Below, one piece after another: positions 46,237 through 55,472 of a DNA stretch of 64,000 nt; the first letter of the stretch is position 1, and every line of letters starts with the position of its first letter. The position numbers and the translations under genes were made by a program. The notes below the pieces were generated by a model, which saw nothing but the letters and a program-made list of their open reading frames with translations, ran no database searches and had not been told where the DNA came from. Source of the DNA: Saprospiraceae bacterium UBA7687 (GTDB lineage Bacteria; Bacteroidota; Bacteroidia; Chitinophagales; Saprospiraceae); NCBI GenBank assembly GCA_002482845.1, contig DLGT01000103.1:1-64000 (forward strand), read 5' to 3'.

Positions 46237-46303
46237 CATTCTTTATCAGAAAAGCTAACTCAGTAATGGATTTGCTTTTATATTTGTGATTGGAAGGTGG
46301 AAA
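46237..46303 (+). promoter_or_regulatory. Array promoter element, copy 4
   Basis: CATTCTTTATCAGAAAAGCT with -7 box TATATTTG at 46279-46286 and GGAAGGTGGAAA. A type 1 leader follows to about 46420, including GGAGATAAGAAAGGC. The distance to the ATG at 46530 is 243 bases; the last ~90 bases before the gene are unique. Confidence 0.78.
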
Positions 46304-46529
46304 TAGAGTTGTGAACAAATGTATCATTAAGCATTTATATAATGAATGTCATTAGCAAACTTTCGTATTTAGTTAGAATGTAATATGAATTGCAAATCAA
46401 GGAGATAAGAAAGGCGAATGAATAACAAGCCATGATGAGATCAGACTTCCTTCGGTCATCCGATCCATATCGCGTAGACATTATGTGCAACCAAAGACAA
46501 GACAATAACTAGCATAACCAAATCATAAA

Positions 46530-47288
46530 ATGAATAAAAAATTTAAATTAGGATTAACTCTTTTTATAATAGGATTACTGGGTGTATTTTCTATGCTAAC
46601 AGTAACTATACCACTTGAAAGTTTACCAAAAGAAGTGTTAGATAAAATATCACCACAAACGCTCAAATATTTAGTTTTAATCAACCCGGCAATTTTATTA
46701 CTAATAGCTGTTGTTGTTGGAACAATGCTTTATGACAAGGTTGGATTTTCCGTCCCGACAATTTCGTCAATATTAAAAATTGAACAACCAAAAATAAAAT
46801 TCATAGAGCAAGTTAAATTTGGTGTTTCCTTTGGCTTGCTTGCTGGTATTTTAATAACAATAATTGGAATTGTTTTTAAATCTTCAATACCGCAAGAGTT
46901 TATTGAAATTGGCAATAAAATCAAAATAACTACTGTTGCCAGATTTCTTTATGGTGGATTAACAGAAGAACTTTTGATGCGTTTTGGCTTTATGACATTG
47001 GTTGTCTGGTTAATTTTTAAAATAAAAAAGAATTTAAACAGCTCAACTTATTGGACTGGGATTATTACAGCAAGTATTCTATTTGCACTTGGACATTTTC
47101 CAGTTGTTTTTAATGCTGTTCAAAGTCCAACAATATCATTACTTACATACGTCCTTATTGGAAATTCCACCGCAGGACTATTTTTTGGCTGGCTATATTG
47201 GAAAAAAGGTCTTGAAGCAGCATTTATATCACACATATTCGCACACGTAGCTATGATAATCGGAGAGCAAATATTTCAACTTCAATGA
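46530..47288 (+). CDS. CPBP-family intramembrane metalloprotease
   Basis: The 252-residue protein has about seven transmembrane helices. It carries the three CPBP/ABI motifs: GGLTEELLMRFGFM (E146, E147, R151), FALGHFPVV (H189) and AFISHIFAHVAM (H235, H239). This is a Rce1-like glutamate-type membrane protease fold. In bacteria such proteins often sit with bacteriocin self-immunity or accessory genes. Target unknown. Single gene of its array unit. Confidence 0.9.
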   Translation: MNKKFKLGLTLFIIGLLGVFSMLTVTIPLESLPKEVLDKISPQTLKYLVLINPAILLLIAVVVGTMLYDKVGFSVPTISSILKIEQPKIKFIEQVKFGVSFGLLAGILITIIGIVFKSSIPQEFIEIGNKIKITTVARFLYGGLTEELLMRFGFMTLVVWLIFKIKKNLNSSTYWTGIITASILFALGHFPVVFNAVQSPTISLLTYVLIGNSTAGLFFGWLYWKKGLEAAFISHIFAHVAMIIGEQIFQLQ

Positions 47289-47300
47289 CAAAATTGGCAG

Positions 47301-47395
47301 CACATAACAACTAAGCGTTCGTGATGTCAAGCAGACATTCAATGAACGCCCATGCTATAGCATGGCAAGCTCTGTTGAATGGAATCTTCGGTCGC
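47301..47395 (+). repeat. Cassette-end element, copy 3 (best preserved)
   Basis: CACATAACAACTAAGCG starts it. GCGTTC (47315-47320) pairs with GAACGC (47344-47349), and CCATGCTATAGCATGG (47350-47365) is a perfect 16-base palindrome. It closes with GTTGAATGGAATCTTCGG. The nested dyads would allow a folded single strand. Confidence 0.7.
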
Positions 47396-47432
47396 AAAGT
47401 CTTTTGATTTTGGTTTATTTTGATCCTTTGTC

Positions 47433-47499
47433 CATTCTTTTTTAGAAAAGTTAGCGATGTAATGGATTAGCTTTTATATTTGTGATTGAAAGGTGGAAA
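47433..47499 (+). promoter_or_regulatory. Array promoter element, copy 5
   Basis: CATTCTTTTTTAGAAAAGTT ... ATTAGCTTTTATATTTG; -7 box at 47475-47482. A type 1 leader follows (GTTGTGAACAAATGTAATTA, TTAGAATTTAATATGAATTG). The ATG is 150 bases downstream. Confidence 0.78.
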
Positions 47500-47632
47500 T
47501 AAAGTTGTGAACAAATGTAATTATAAACTTTTCCATTTTGTTAGAATTTAATATGAATTGTAAATTAATAAATTGTAAAGTAATTTTTGAAGATTTAATA
47601 GCATCCAATAATCAAGTTATAAACAATAATAA

Positions 47633-49378
47633 ATGAAAAAACGGCATTTCATCATAATGTTGTGTCAAATAATGATACAAATAAACTGTTGGTCACAGAA
47701 CAACCAATTTGAAACAAAAACAAACCCAATGGACATTAATATAGAGATGAAAAATGAATTTGAAGAAATAATAAACTATTTCAAATCAAAAAATGAAATG
47801 CACGCCATTACTGAAGCAAATATCAGGTCATTTATAGATTACCTACTTGAACAAACTTCATATACCCAAAAGCGATTATCAGAAATAATTAAAGATTTCA
47901 ACTATGAAACGATAAAAAGAGATGAACAATACAAAGTTTGGCCAGACTTAGAATTTTGGCGTGGTGTTAGTGACTATGGCTCAAGTGCAAATTTGAATTT
48001 TGATGGTGGAGTTGCTGACATTGAAAATCAAGAAAGTATTGTTAAAGGTCAATATGATTTTAACACAATTGAACCTGATTCTATAAGACTTAAAGAAGCT
48101 AAAGAAAGACAATCAATAAAAGTTGACATAAATAAATATCCAATTTCACATCTTGGATTTCACGAATATAGATTCAATGAAACAGCTTTATTCTATGCTT
48201 GGATCGCTTATATTTGGCAAGAAATAGAAGGACACAAGTGTGGAATTCAAGTTAGAACAGTTCAAAACAATAGTATTGCAACATTTTCATTAAATGATTT
48301 TCTTGATGGAGATTTTTCCGAATATACAGAAGCAACATATGGAGAAAAACCTAAAAGACTAAAAAATCCATTCTCCAGAAAACTTACATTAATTGAATTA
48401 TTTCAAAGAGCTTCTCAAATAAGCTTTCCTATTAAACCTTTTAATTCTTATTGGAGATACTTTGAAAAAGATGATCAGTTTAAGGAGATAGGTACTTACG
48501 AGTTCAAAACAGGAATAAGAACAGGTAATCAGTCTGAAAGACAAAATCAAAATTTAACAGACATTCTTAAACACCAAGATTCTAAACAAACATTACTTTA
48601 CATAAGAGATTTTACAAATCAAATGATCATCGACGGATGGCGAGAAAAGTTAAGACCTTTAGACATGCCTTTAATGTTTGATACTAATGCTTTTCAATTT
48701 GAATATTTGACTGGTATTCACTGGAGTGAAGACCAATCAGCAAAATTATTAGATATAGATGTAATAAATTTTGAAAATTCGATAGGAATTAATATGCCAA
48801 GAGCCTACTACCATTATTTAAGGATTTTAAATGGTAGACAACACAATACAAACAACATGTTCTTCCCAATAAATGATTTATATACTGTGCATATGAAGAA
48901 ATTTTATACAATTGAAGAACTGCATAAGTTCAATGATAAGCAAAGTATACATAAATCAGGTAATCTTATTATAGGCGAATCTATAGATAGTATTAAAATT
49001 GGTATCAAAGTAAATTTAGAGTCAAAATCATACGGTAAGATAACAATGATAATTAATGACGAAATTGTAGAATGTGACTATTCTTTTGAGTTGTTTGCTA
49101 AGTATGCTCAATATTCCCCAAAACAACCAGAGATTTATGCAGCTGAAGAAAATGATGCCGCATTCTTAAGAAAGCGATTAGGAGAAGGTTGGGACTTTAA
49201 TACATCTTATCAATATCAAAATGCGTTAAGTCAAGCAGCAGAACATAATTCATATGAAGCATTGGAAGTTTTATTAAAGGCAGGAGCAAGACTCAAATTT
49301 AAGTCATATCGAGAGCACAGCAAAGATACTTATGACGAAACAACAATGAAAATTTTGGATGAATATCATAAAAACTAA
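47633..49378 (+). CDS. Exported SUKH (SMI1/KNR4)-like protein with C-terminal ankyrin-like repeat
   Basis: The 581-residue protein has a signal-like N-terminus (IIMLCQIMIQINCWSQ). An unassigned domain covers residues ~40-350. A SUKH-like region follows (INFENSIGINMPRAYYHYLR, then LRILNGRQ; ~375-490), and one ankyrin-like repeat ends it (ALSQAAEHNSYEALEVLLKA and GARL). SUKH domains are frequent immunity proteins to polymorphic toxins. A signal peptide on one is unusual and would place it in the periplasm. No toxin gene is next to it. The SUKH call rests on pattern only. Confidence 0.6.
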   Translation: MKKRHFIIMLCQIMIQINCWSQNNQFETKTNPMDINIEMKNEFEEIINYFKSKNEMHAITEANIRSFIDYLLEQTSYTQKRLSEIIKDFNYETIKRDEQYKVWPDLEFWRGVSDYGSSANLNFDGGVADIENQESIVKGQYDFNTIEPDSIRLKEAKERQSIKVDINKYPISHLGFHEYRFNETALFYAWIAYIWQEIEGHKCGIQVRTVQNNSIATFSLNDFLDGDFSEYTEATYGEKPKRLKNPFSRKLTLIELFQRASQISFPIKPFNSYWRYFEKDDQFKEIGTYEFKTGIRTGNQSERQNQNLTDILKHQDSKQTLLYIRDFTNQMIIDGWREKLRPLDMPLMFDTNAFQFEYLTGIHWSEDQSAKLLDIDVINFENSIGINMPRAYYHYLRILNGRQHNTNNMFFPINDLYTVHMKKFYTIEELHKFNDKQSIHKSGNLIIGESIDSIKIGIKVNLESKSYGKITMIINDEIVECDYSFELFAKYAQYSPKQPEIYAAEENDAAFLRKRLGEGWDFNTSYQYQNALSQAAEHNSYEALEVLLKAGARLKFKSYREHSKDTYDETTMKILDEYHKN

Positions 49379-49482
49379 TAAAATACAGTGGATAACGATG
49401 CAGTGGTCAAATATCTTAGCTATCGCTATGTCAGCTGTTTATCAGCAAGCCGTTCACAGAATAGTAAAACAAACAGAAAACA

Positions 49483-50229
49483 ATGGGACTTTTAGACTTC
49501 TTAAAAAACAAGACAACACAAACTGATAATTCAAAAACAGAACAACCAAAAGACTTTTCTGTTGGAGATATATTTTATACAAAGTCAGAAGAAAAATTCA
49601 AACTTTATAAACTTTTAGTAGTTGACAACGAATATGAATGTTATCACATTTTGACATATTCGCCATTAGACAGTTTGCCATCTATTTCAGACATAGACAA
49701 CTTATCTGTGTTTGTCTATCATTCGCCATTTGACAAAAAAGCTTTTGAAAACCCACTATTATTAACAAATAAGCCAATTAAAGCAAAAGACTTAATTGGC
49801 TATCACGAATATTTACGCCAAACACAAGAACCCTATTATTATGTATCAATTGCAACCAGTTACTATAAATCAGCACTTGGTTTGACAGATGAAATGAAGC
49901 ATAATGAAGCAATTGATGAATATTCAAAAGCTATTGACTTGTTTCCACAATTTTTTGAAGCAATTGACAACAGAGCATTTTGTAAAATGGATTTGGGCCT
50001 ATGGTCTGACGCAATAGAAGACTTTAAACTTTCATTACAGCAAAATCCAAACAGTTTATTATCTGAGTTTTCAATTGGAGAATGTTATTTTAAAATGGAT
50101 GACTTTCAAAATGCAAAACGACAGTTTGAAATAGCACACAACATTGACCCAATCCATCAAGCACCAAAACAATTTTTAGACAGAGTGAATGACATACTAA
50201 ACAAACAAAAATCTCCTAGCAACGACTAA
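49483..50229 (+). CDS. TPR protein
   Basis: The 248-residue cytoplasmic protein has an unassigned N-terminal domain (residues 1-120; FSVGDIFYTKSEEKFKLYKL). About three TPR motifs follow (NEAIDEYSKAIDLFPQFFEA, LGLWSDAIEDFKLSLQQNPN, GECYFKMDDFQNAKRQFEIA). A protein-protein contact role is likely. The gap to the SUKH-like gene (104 bases) has no promoter element, so the pair may be one unit. The TAA stop lies inside the next end element (AACGACTAAGCG). Confidence 0.78.
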   Translation: MGLLDFLKNKTTQTDNSKTEQPKDFSVGDIFYTKSEEKFKLYKLLVVDNEYECYHILTYSPLDSLPSISDIDNLSVFVYHSPFDKKAFENPLLLTNKPIKAKDLIGYHEYLRQTQEPYYYVSIATSYYKSALGLTDEMKHNEAIDEYSKAIDLFPQFFEAIDNRAFCKMDLGLWSDAIEDFKLSLQQNPNSLLSEFSIGECYFKMDDFQNAKRQFEIAHNIDPIHQAPKQFLDRVNDILNKQKSPSND

Positions 50230-50288
50230 GCGCTGGTAGTAACCGGCAGACTTACATTGAACGCCCTATTGAACTTAATTTTCTGTAG
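50221..50288 (+). repeat. Cassette-end element, copy 4 (short)
   Basis: AACGACTAAGCGCTGG begins within the final codons of the TPR gene, TTGAACGCCC follows, and ATTGAACTTAATTTTCTG closes it. It lacks the long central palindrome seen in copy 3. Confidence 0.62.
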
Positions 50289-50328
50289 CTGAGTTAATTG
50301 ATTTTGGTTTATATTTTGGTCATTTGTC

Positions 50329-50390
50329 CATTCTTTTTCAGAAAAGCTAGCAATGTAATGGATTTGCTTTTATATTTGTTCTTGAAAGGC
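50329..50390 (+). promoter_or_regulatory. Array promoter element, copy 6
   Basis: CATTCTTTTTCAGAAAAGCT, -7 box TATATTTG at 50371-50378, CTTGAAAGGC. It is 88 bases from -7 box to ATG, the shortest leader of the set. Confidence 0.78.
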
Positions 50391-50466
50391 AATTCCTTAA
50401 GAATCCTAAGTGTTTAATAAAGGGTACTTAGTGAGTATCTCTTAATTTTAAAGTTGTAAAGAATAA

Positions 50467-51006
50467 ATGAAAAGAAAAATTATAATACAATTGATAATTT
50501 TAATTACTGCGCTTTTTGCTTGCAAAAAAACTGATAAACTAAGTACTTGTACGCCAACAGGTACTAAGCAACCTAACTCAACTATAGGAATCAAAGGCGT
50601 TGAACATAAATATTCTAGTGATTCATTAATTAATTTTATTTCAAAATCAATTAATAAGGAATGTAAAATTGATACTCTTGAAGGATTTTACATTCCTAAA
50701 ACTCTCAAAGACTCACATTTAGTTTTGGACACAATGTTAAAAGACTCAACTAAAATGTATATCAAAAATGGTGGTGAAAGTCACTTTGGACTAGGCATGT
50801 TTTTAAGAAACAACTGGGGATTATGGGGCGGAAGCAGATTAAAGTGTTATTTTGAACACCAAGGAATAGAAAATCCGGACCATATGTCAGCAATGATAAT
50901 TGAAACATATTTTATGAAACTAAACAACATAAGAATTAATGAAGATAGTTTAGTTAAAGTGTATATTTCGGCTCTTGAAAAATGGAAGAAAGAAATTGGA
51001 AAATGA
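50467..51006 (+). CDS. DUF6794-like lipoprotein
   Basis: The 179-residue protein has a lipoprotein signal (LIILITALFAC, Cys19). A domain with LDTMLKDSTKMYIKNGGESH and FGLGMFLRNNWGLWGGSRLK and PDHMSAMIIETYFMKL matches my memory of DUF6794. No function is known for that family; other members sit in Bacteroidota accessory gene sets. Single gene of its unit. Confidence 0.7.
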   Translation: MKRKIIIQLIILITALFACKKTDKLSTCTPTGTKQPNSTIGIKGVEHKYSSDSLINFISKSINKECKIDTLEGFYIPKTLKDSHLVLDTMLKDSTKMYIKNGGESHFGLGMFLRNNWGLWGGSRLKCYFEHQGIENPDHMSAMIIETYFMKLNNIRINEDSLVKVYISALEKWKKEIGK

Positions 51007-51162
51007 AAATACTCAGTATAATTGAAGATACAACCCATTCAACCAAAGCAGATATGAAGTACCAAATAAATACTCATCATCAATTATGATACAATGAAGT
51101 AAATATCCTAGCAAGCTTGTTATTCAAGAAACACAAACAAAGCTCTCCTGCCCTTTCTTTTA

Positions 51163-51234
51163 TTTTTTCTTTTTCAATAAACCTACCACCGTATTGAATT
51201 AGCTTTTATATTTGTTTCTTGAAAAGTAGTAACA
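51163..51234 (+). promoter_or_regulatory. Array promoter element, copy 7
   Basis: TTTTCTTTTTCAATAAACCT, -7 box TATATTTG at 51207-51214, CTTGAAAAGTAGTAAC. The type 2 leader is weak (GAGTAAACAAAATTGACTTA, AGTGAATTTGG). The 338-base gap 51007-51344 holds nothing else that I recognise. Confidence 0.75.
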
Positions 51235-51344
51235 TTTGAGTAAACAAAATTGACTTATATGTATCATAAAAGGTAAGAAGTGAATTTGGTTTATTTTTAA
51301 AGTTATGAACATGTGTACAAAACAAGGTATCTAAAGACAAGTCG

Positions 51345-52109
51345 ATGAAATTTGACAAACATTATCCGACTCCACAACTTACACCTTACATCAAATATTT
51401 TGTAGTGTCTGAGAATGCAGTGGAAAATGAATATAAAGTTTTTCCATCATCTGGGCTTGTTATTGGTTTTCAATACAAAGGACAACTTTCCAATTTAAAA
51501 GACAACACAGAAATTAAACTAACAAAATCAGGAATAACAGGCATTACTGACGGCTATAGCGTGTTTAAAAATTCGGCAGATATAGGAACAATATTAGTTT
51601 ACTTTACAGAAATTGGCTTTACCCATTTTGCTTCTCATCCTGCCCACGAATTGTTTAATTTAAGCCTTTCATTGGATGACATTTTTGACAAAAAAAGCAT
51701 CATAAAAGTAGAAGAAAAATTAGCAATTGCCAACACTGACAAACTACGAATAAAAATTGTAGAAGAGTTTTTACTGTTGCAACTTAAAGACATAAAAACG
51801 GACAAATTAATCGTTGAAGCCGTTAAACTCATTTACCAAAGTAATGGTACTATTCGCATAAAAGAACTAAACGAAAAGTTATTTATCAGCCAAAGCCCAT
51901 TTGAAAAGAGGTTTAGAAAAGTAGTTGGAACTACGGCCAAAAAATTTGCCTCAATTATTCGTTTCCATTCAGTGCTTGAAAATCTGAATGAAGCCAAAAC
52001 GCTGACAGAAATTTGTTACGAAAACAATTTCTTTGACCAAGCCCATTTTATCAAAGACTTCAAACAGTTTACTGGCGATACCCCCGAAAACTTTAAACGC
52101 TTCTTGTAG
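51345..52109 (+). CDS. AraC-family regulator (DUF6597-type sensor)
   Basis: The 254-residue soluble protein has an N-terminal ~135-residue domain of the DUF6597 kind (YPTPQLTPYIKYFVVSENAV, FPSSGLVIGFQYKGQ). A C-terminal AraC HTH covers ~150-254 (IRIKELNEKLFISQSPFEKR, LTEICYENNFFDQAHFIKDF, TGDTPENFKRF). It is followed 72 bases later by the DUF1398 protein gene, which it may control; pairs like this are common. Substrate signal unknown. Confidence 0.88.
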   Translation: MKFDKHYPTPQLTPYIKYFVVSENAVENEYKVFPSSGLVIGFQYKGQLSNLKDNTEIKLTKSGITGITDGYSVFKNSADIGTILVYFTEIGFTHFASHPAHELFNLSLSLDDIFDKKSIIKVEEKLAIANTDKLRIKIVEEFLLLQLKDIKTDKLIVEAVKLIYQSNGTIRIKELNEKLFISQSPFEKRFRKVVGTTAKKFASIIRFHSVLENLNEAKTLTEICYENNFFDQAHFIKDFKQFTGDTPENFKRFL

Positions 52110-52181
52110 ATAAACGATTTTTTACAATTAAAGCTATCTTAAAGCCCACATCTTTGCCTCATAATTTAAATGTAATTTCAA

Positions 52182-52676
52182 GTGGGATATTCATTATTAA
52201 AATCGGCAATCTTACTCTTATGTCTGAGTATTATAGTCGCATGTAATTCATCAAATCGTTTAACAATTAAAAATCAAAAACAAATGTTTACAGTAGAGCA
52301 AATCAAATCAGCGCACAGCAAAGTGAAATCAGGTGCAGACTTTCCTTCTTACATCAAAGAAATCAAAGCGTTAGGTGTTACTTATTATGAAACTTATGTA
52401 ACAGACGGACATACCGATTACTATGGTGGCAATGATTATAAAACTACCTCACCTGCAAAGTTTGATCCAATGACTATTTCCAATGAGTGCAATAAAGAGC
52501 AATTTATAAAAGACTTAAAGGACCATCAAAAAGGTAAAACAGACTACCCAACTTTTATTGGAATTAGTGCGAAATACGGGGTAGAAAAATGGGTTGTCTG
52601 TATGGACAAGATGACTTGCACGTATTATGACAAGGCAGGAAACGAAGTTTTGGTAGAAGAAATCCCACAAAATTAG
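52182..52676 (+). CDS. DUF1398 family protein, possibly lipidated
   Basis: The core from MFTVEQIKSAHSKVKSGADF to the end (131 residues from ATG 52284) is DUF1398. This small family usually starts right there and is cytoplasmic. The frame stays open upstream to a GTG at 52182 and encodes LKSAILLLCLSIIVACNSSN, a strong lipoprotein signal with lipobox IVAC. Either the GTG is used, giving a lipidated variant, or the ATG is used and the upstream frame is chance. I list the longer form because its signal is so well shaped. DUF1398 function is not known. Confidence 0.65.
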   Translation: MGYSLLKSAILLLCLSIIVACNSSNRLTIKNQKQMFTVEQIKSAHSKVKSGADFPSYIKEIKALGVTYYETYVTDGHTDYYGGNDYKTTSPAKFDPMTISNECNKEQFIKDLKDHQKGKTDYPTFIGISAKYGVEKWVVCMDKMTCTYYDKAGNEVLVEEIPQN

Positions 52677-52735
52677 AAGATTGAATCCACTCCGAAAACA
52701 TTAATTTACTGACAATCAAACGTTTTTTACCCTGA

Positions 52736-52754
52736 CCCTATAGGGGAATACCCC
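52736..52754 (+). terminator. Overlapping GC palindromes after the DUF1398 gene
   Basis: CCCTATAGGG (52736-52745) is a perfect palindrome, and GGGGAATACCCC (52743-52754) overlaps it as an alternative hairpin. They may be a terminator or a regulator site for the gene whose remnant follows. Confidence 0.4.
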
Positions 52755-52936
52755 TGCCCCTAAAGGTGTAAGTTTGAATGTCAATGCAGTAGGAATAAGT
52801 ATATCTCATTTTATTTGAACTAAGGACTTTTCGGAGTACACTCAAGATTGAATATTTAAATTCACAGGTGTGGAACGACGACACTGTCATCGTTTCTTCA
52901 CACCATAAAGAGCAATTTTAAAGCCACGGAAACAAA

Positions 52937-53131
52937 CAAAAAGTAATTGTACCAACTACAGTATCTAATAATCAGTTTGGCCTTTATGATATTGAAATGG
53001 AGCCTAAAGCAAGAGGCCCAAAGTTGTATTATCCTAAACAAATGGACGAAACATTTATTATCCGAGAAGGAATTTTGACCGTTCTGACAGCAACAGTAGA
53101 ATTACATGCGAAAATAGCTATAAAAGATTAA
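52937..53131 (+). pseudogene. Cupin-domain gene remnant
   Basis: The open frame without a start codon encodes VSNNQFGLYDIEMEPKARGP and KLYYPKQMDETFIIREGILT, the opening of a cupin barrel. A stop follows after 64 residues. The His of the usual HxH metal site is Tyr here. Both N- and C-terminal parts are missing. The rest of the gap 52677-53291 holds no gene. Confidence 0.65.
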
Positions 53132-53291
53132 TTTGGACAATTGAAAAAGTGGACTTATATTTGGGGCTGACGAATAGAGAAAGCAAGATGACTTTTAAGA
53201 TTATTTTACCTACGGATATGATATTATTGGGAAATCTGAGATGTGATAGGTTTCTTATTTGTATAATAACGAGTTACCTGACATCAGACAA

Positions 53292-53603
53292 ATGAGTTTC
53301 AATAAATATTACAGACTTCCAATTTTCGCAACCGGACTTTTAATAATTACTTTATTTATTAATGAATATCGGTATGAACTCTTTGAAATAAAACAAGGAT
53401 ATGCTCCTTACAATTTTGGATTTAATATATTTTTCTTTTTTCCATCAACATTTTTGTCTTTAATATTTGCAATATTAGTAGTCTTTATAAAATCTAATCC
53501 CGAAGATAAAAAAGCTAAACTCAATAGCATTATTTTGGTTTCTCCAGTAATTATTCTATGGATTTGCCAAATAATAAAGTTTATTATAGCAATGAATTAC
53601 TAA
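53292..53603 (+). CDS. Small three-helix membrane protein
   Basis: From the ATG at 53292 the product is 103 residues with three hydrophobic helices (IFATGLLIITLFI, FFFFPSTFLSLIFAILVVFI, IILVSPVIILWICQIIKFII). The upstream TTG extension is unconvincing. No family recognised. No promoter element precedes it, and a cupin relic lies upstream. Confidence 0.6.
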   Translation: MSFNKYYRLPIFATGLLIITLFINEYRYELFEIKQGYAPYNFGFNIFFFFPSTFLSLIFAILVVFIKSNPEDKKAKLNSIILVSPVIILWICQIIKFIIAMNY

Positions 53604-53750
53604 CATATGAATTTCAACGACGCTAACTTAAAATATGATTTAATTATATCTTTTAATTTTATGAGCAATGTATACCAAATGTATGGATAAGGTAGGTTCT
53701 TACTCATCAAGATGTGGATTGTGTTATAAATTGTGAAAGTGGTGGTGTTT

Positions 53751-53820
53751 TTGAATACTTTTGATAAATGTTAACATCGTAACGGATTACCTTTTATATT
53801 TGTACATGAAAGGCAGTTAC
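53751..53820 (+). promoter_or_regulatory. Array promoter element, copy 8
   Basis: The 5' half is divergent (ACTTTTGATAAATGTTAAC), but GGATTACCTTTTATATTTGT and ATGAAAGGCAGTTAC are close to consensus. -7 box TATATTTG at 53795-53802. A clear type 2 leader follows (GGATACAAAGTGAGTTTTGG). Confidence 0.74.
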
Positions 53821-53925
53821 ACTGGTTTAAACAAACATTGCACAAGCATTTATTAACGGATACAAAGTGAGTTTTGGTTATTAATATGTTATGCATCGAT
53901 TTAATGACGACAAACAAATAGAAAT

Positions 53926-54489
53926 ATGACATCAGTTAAATTATTCCCTACAATAGAAGAAGTATTCGTTGATAACTTTGAACAGAACAACAAACACTTT
54001 ATGCCAATTGCTACAATTGACCTTTCACTTATTGACAAATCATTGAGTGGTCAAATTCATTTAGTTTATTATAACAATGATCCATACTGCCAAGAGACTG
54101 CTGAATTTTCAAACGAATATTGTGATGACTACAAAGCATCATTTGACATTATTGACAATAAATATTTATTCAAAGCTGACTTTGGATTTTTCAAGACAAA
54201 TGAAGACTGGGTAGAATGGTTAGAAAAGGGAAGAAAGTCTTACGAAGAAAACTTGAATGCATATAGGACAGAAAAACACTTGGATATTTCAGGAGTTATT
54301 AAAAACATTGGTGAACATCCAGATTGGTTGCAAGACGATGAATGGCCAAAAAATCAGCATGGAGAGAAATTAACTTTTATATGCCAAGTTTGGTCAGGGG
54401 ACTTTGTGATCGATTATTGCGAAGAAGAAATATTTTTGTTCTATGATAAGACAAATAAAATAGCGGTACAAATTCATCAAGTTGACTAA
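53926..54489 (+). CDS. Unassigned protein, possibly DUF1963-like C-terminus
   Basis: The 187-residue acidic protein has no signal peptide. Near the end, IGEHPDWLQDDEWPKN and LTFICQVWSGDF recall the DUF1963/YwqG pattern (GG.P.W.Q..., LLQI). The rest is not recognisable. The start at 53926 fits the usual distance from the upstream promoter element (123 bases). Confidence 0.55.
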   Translation: MTSVKLFPTIEEVFVDNFEQNNKHFMPIATIDLSLIDKSLSGQIHLVYYNNDPYCQETAEFSNEYCDDYKASFDIIDNKYLFKADFGFFKTNEDWVEWLEKGRKSYEENLNAYRTEKHLDISGVIKNIGEHPDWLQDDEWPKNQHGEKLTFICQVWSGDFVIDYCEEEIFLFYDKTNKIAVQIHQVD

Positions 54490-54510
54490 CAGAATAAAAA
54501 CTGGTGCTAA

Positions 54511-54572
54511 GTAAACAATCGTAACTTACGTATTTATTAAAGTATAAGAAGTGAGTTTTGGTTATTAATAAG
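54511..54572 (+). repeat. Orphan type 2 leader without the promoter core
   Basis: GTAAACAATCGTAACTTACG ... AAGTGAGTTTTGGTTATTAA matches the leader after promoter copy 11 (57873-57935), but the core with the -7 box is absent. It may be the scar of a deletion or recombination, or this gene is cotranscribed with the preceding one. Confidence 0.6.
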
Positions 54573-54613
54573 ATAGTGGCTATTTTACCACAGAAACGCA
54601 ATAAATTTAGAAA

Positions 54614-55306
54614 ATGAAAGGACTTTTGACATTATTTGCTTGTATTCTATTCCAAATAACATTTGGACAGTTTGGAATCATTGCCGATAAGGACGGCTTT
54701 GTAAACGTTAGAAATTCACCTAACATTTCAAACAATATCATCGACACATTGACAAACGGTCAAATCGTATTTTGCTTGGAAGCGGAAGGAGAATGGCTTC
54801 CAACAGACTATCATTTAAGTAGACAAAACAAAAGCGGTTATATTCATTATTCAAGAGTGAAATTTATTGACAAGTTTGATAACATAAGTTACGACTTGTT
54901 AACTGATTCTATCATTACATTTAAAAAGGACACCATAAAATTAGTTATTACAAAGACAAAATTCAATCCAAAGAACAATAAACTAGCATATCATAAAGGA
55001 GATGCATCAAACAATGAAATGAGTTGGTTGGAAAAAATAAATGGAAATGAAATTTGGGGTACAGACGGCAATGTTCCCAAAACTCAATACGGACAATTCA
55101 CTTTGACTATTGGAAAAGACAAAATTCACTTACCAGTTGACAATTTGTTTGAACCCAATTTAGATTACACAACAGTTAATATTGACTCTAAAAACAGAAC
55201 CATTTATATTTCTGCCATGAACAGTGACGGTGCTGGCGGATATGTAGTTTTATGGATAATAGAGAATGAGACATTTAAACAACGTATAACAACTATACCG
55301 TTTTGA
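54614..55306 (+). CDS. Exported SH3-domain protein
   Basis: The 230-residue protein has a signal peptide (LTLFACILFQITFGQ) and a bacterial SH3_3-like domain at ~20-85 (GFVNVRNSPNISNNIIDTLT and GEWLPTDY). A second domain of ~130 residues without a family follows. Role probably peptidoglycan- or envelope-related binding. No array promoter directly before it. Confidence 0.75.
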   Translation: MKGLLTLFACILFQITFGQFGIIADKDGFVNVRNSPNISNNIIDTLTNGQIVFCLEAEGEWLPTDYHLSRQNKSGYIHYSRVKFIDKFDNISYDLLTDSIITFKKDTIKLVITKTKFNPKNNKLAYHKGDASNNEMSWLEKINGNEIWGTDGNVPKTQYGQFTLTIGKDKIHLPVDNLFEPNLDYTTVNIDSKNRTIYISAMNSDGAGGYVVLWIIENETFKQRITTIPF

Positions 55307-55324
55307 CAAAAAAAACCTGCCATT

Positions 55325-55437
55325 AAAACCTTAGCGTTAGTTCAGTCCAAGTATGACAGGCAGTCTCCTTCAGAAAACTTTTCTCGATTTGCATGTTGCG
55401 ATTTACGCTCCATTGAAGGGAGTCTTCGGTAGCAGAA
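55325..55437 (+). repeat. Cassette-end element, copy 5
   Basis: AAAACCTTAGCGTTAG begins it, TATGACAGGC matches copies 1 and 6, and ATTGAAGGGAGTCTTCGG closes it. The middle differs (GATTTGCATGTTGCGATT). It starts about 20 bases after the SH3 gene's stop. Confidence 0.58.
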
Positions 55438-55472
55438 CCAACCGATATTAGTTTATATTTAGATCCTTTATA

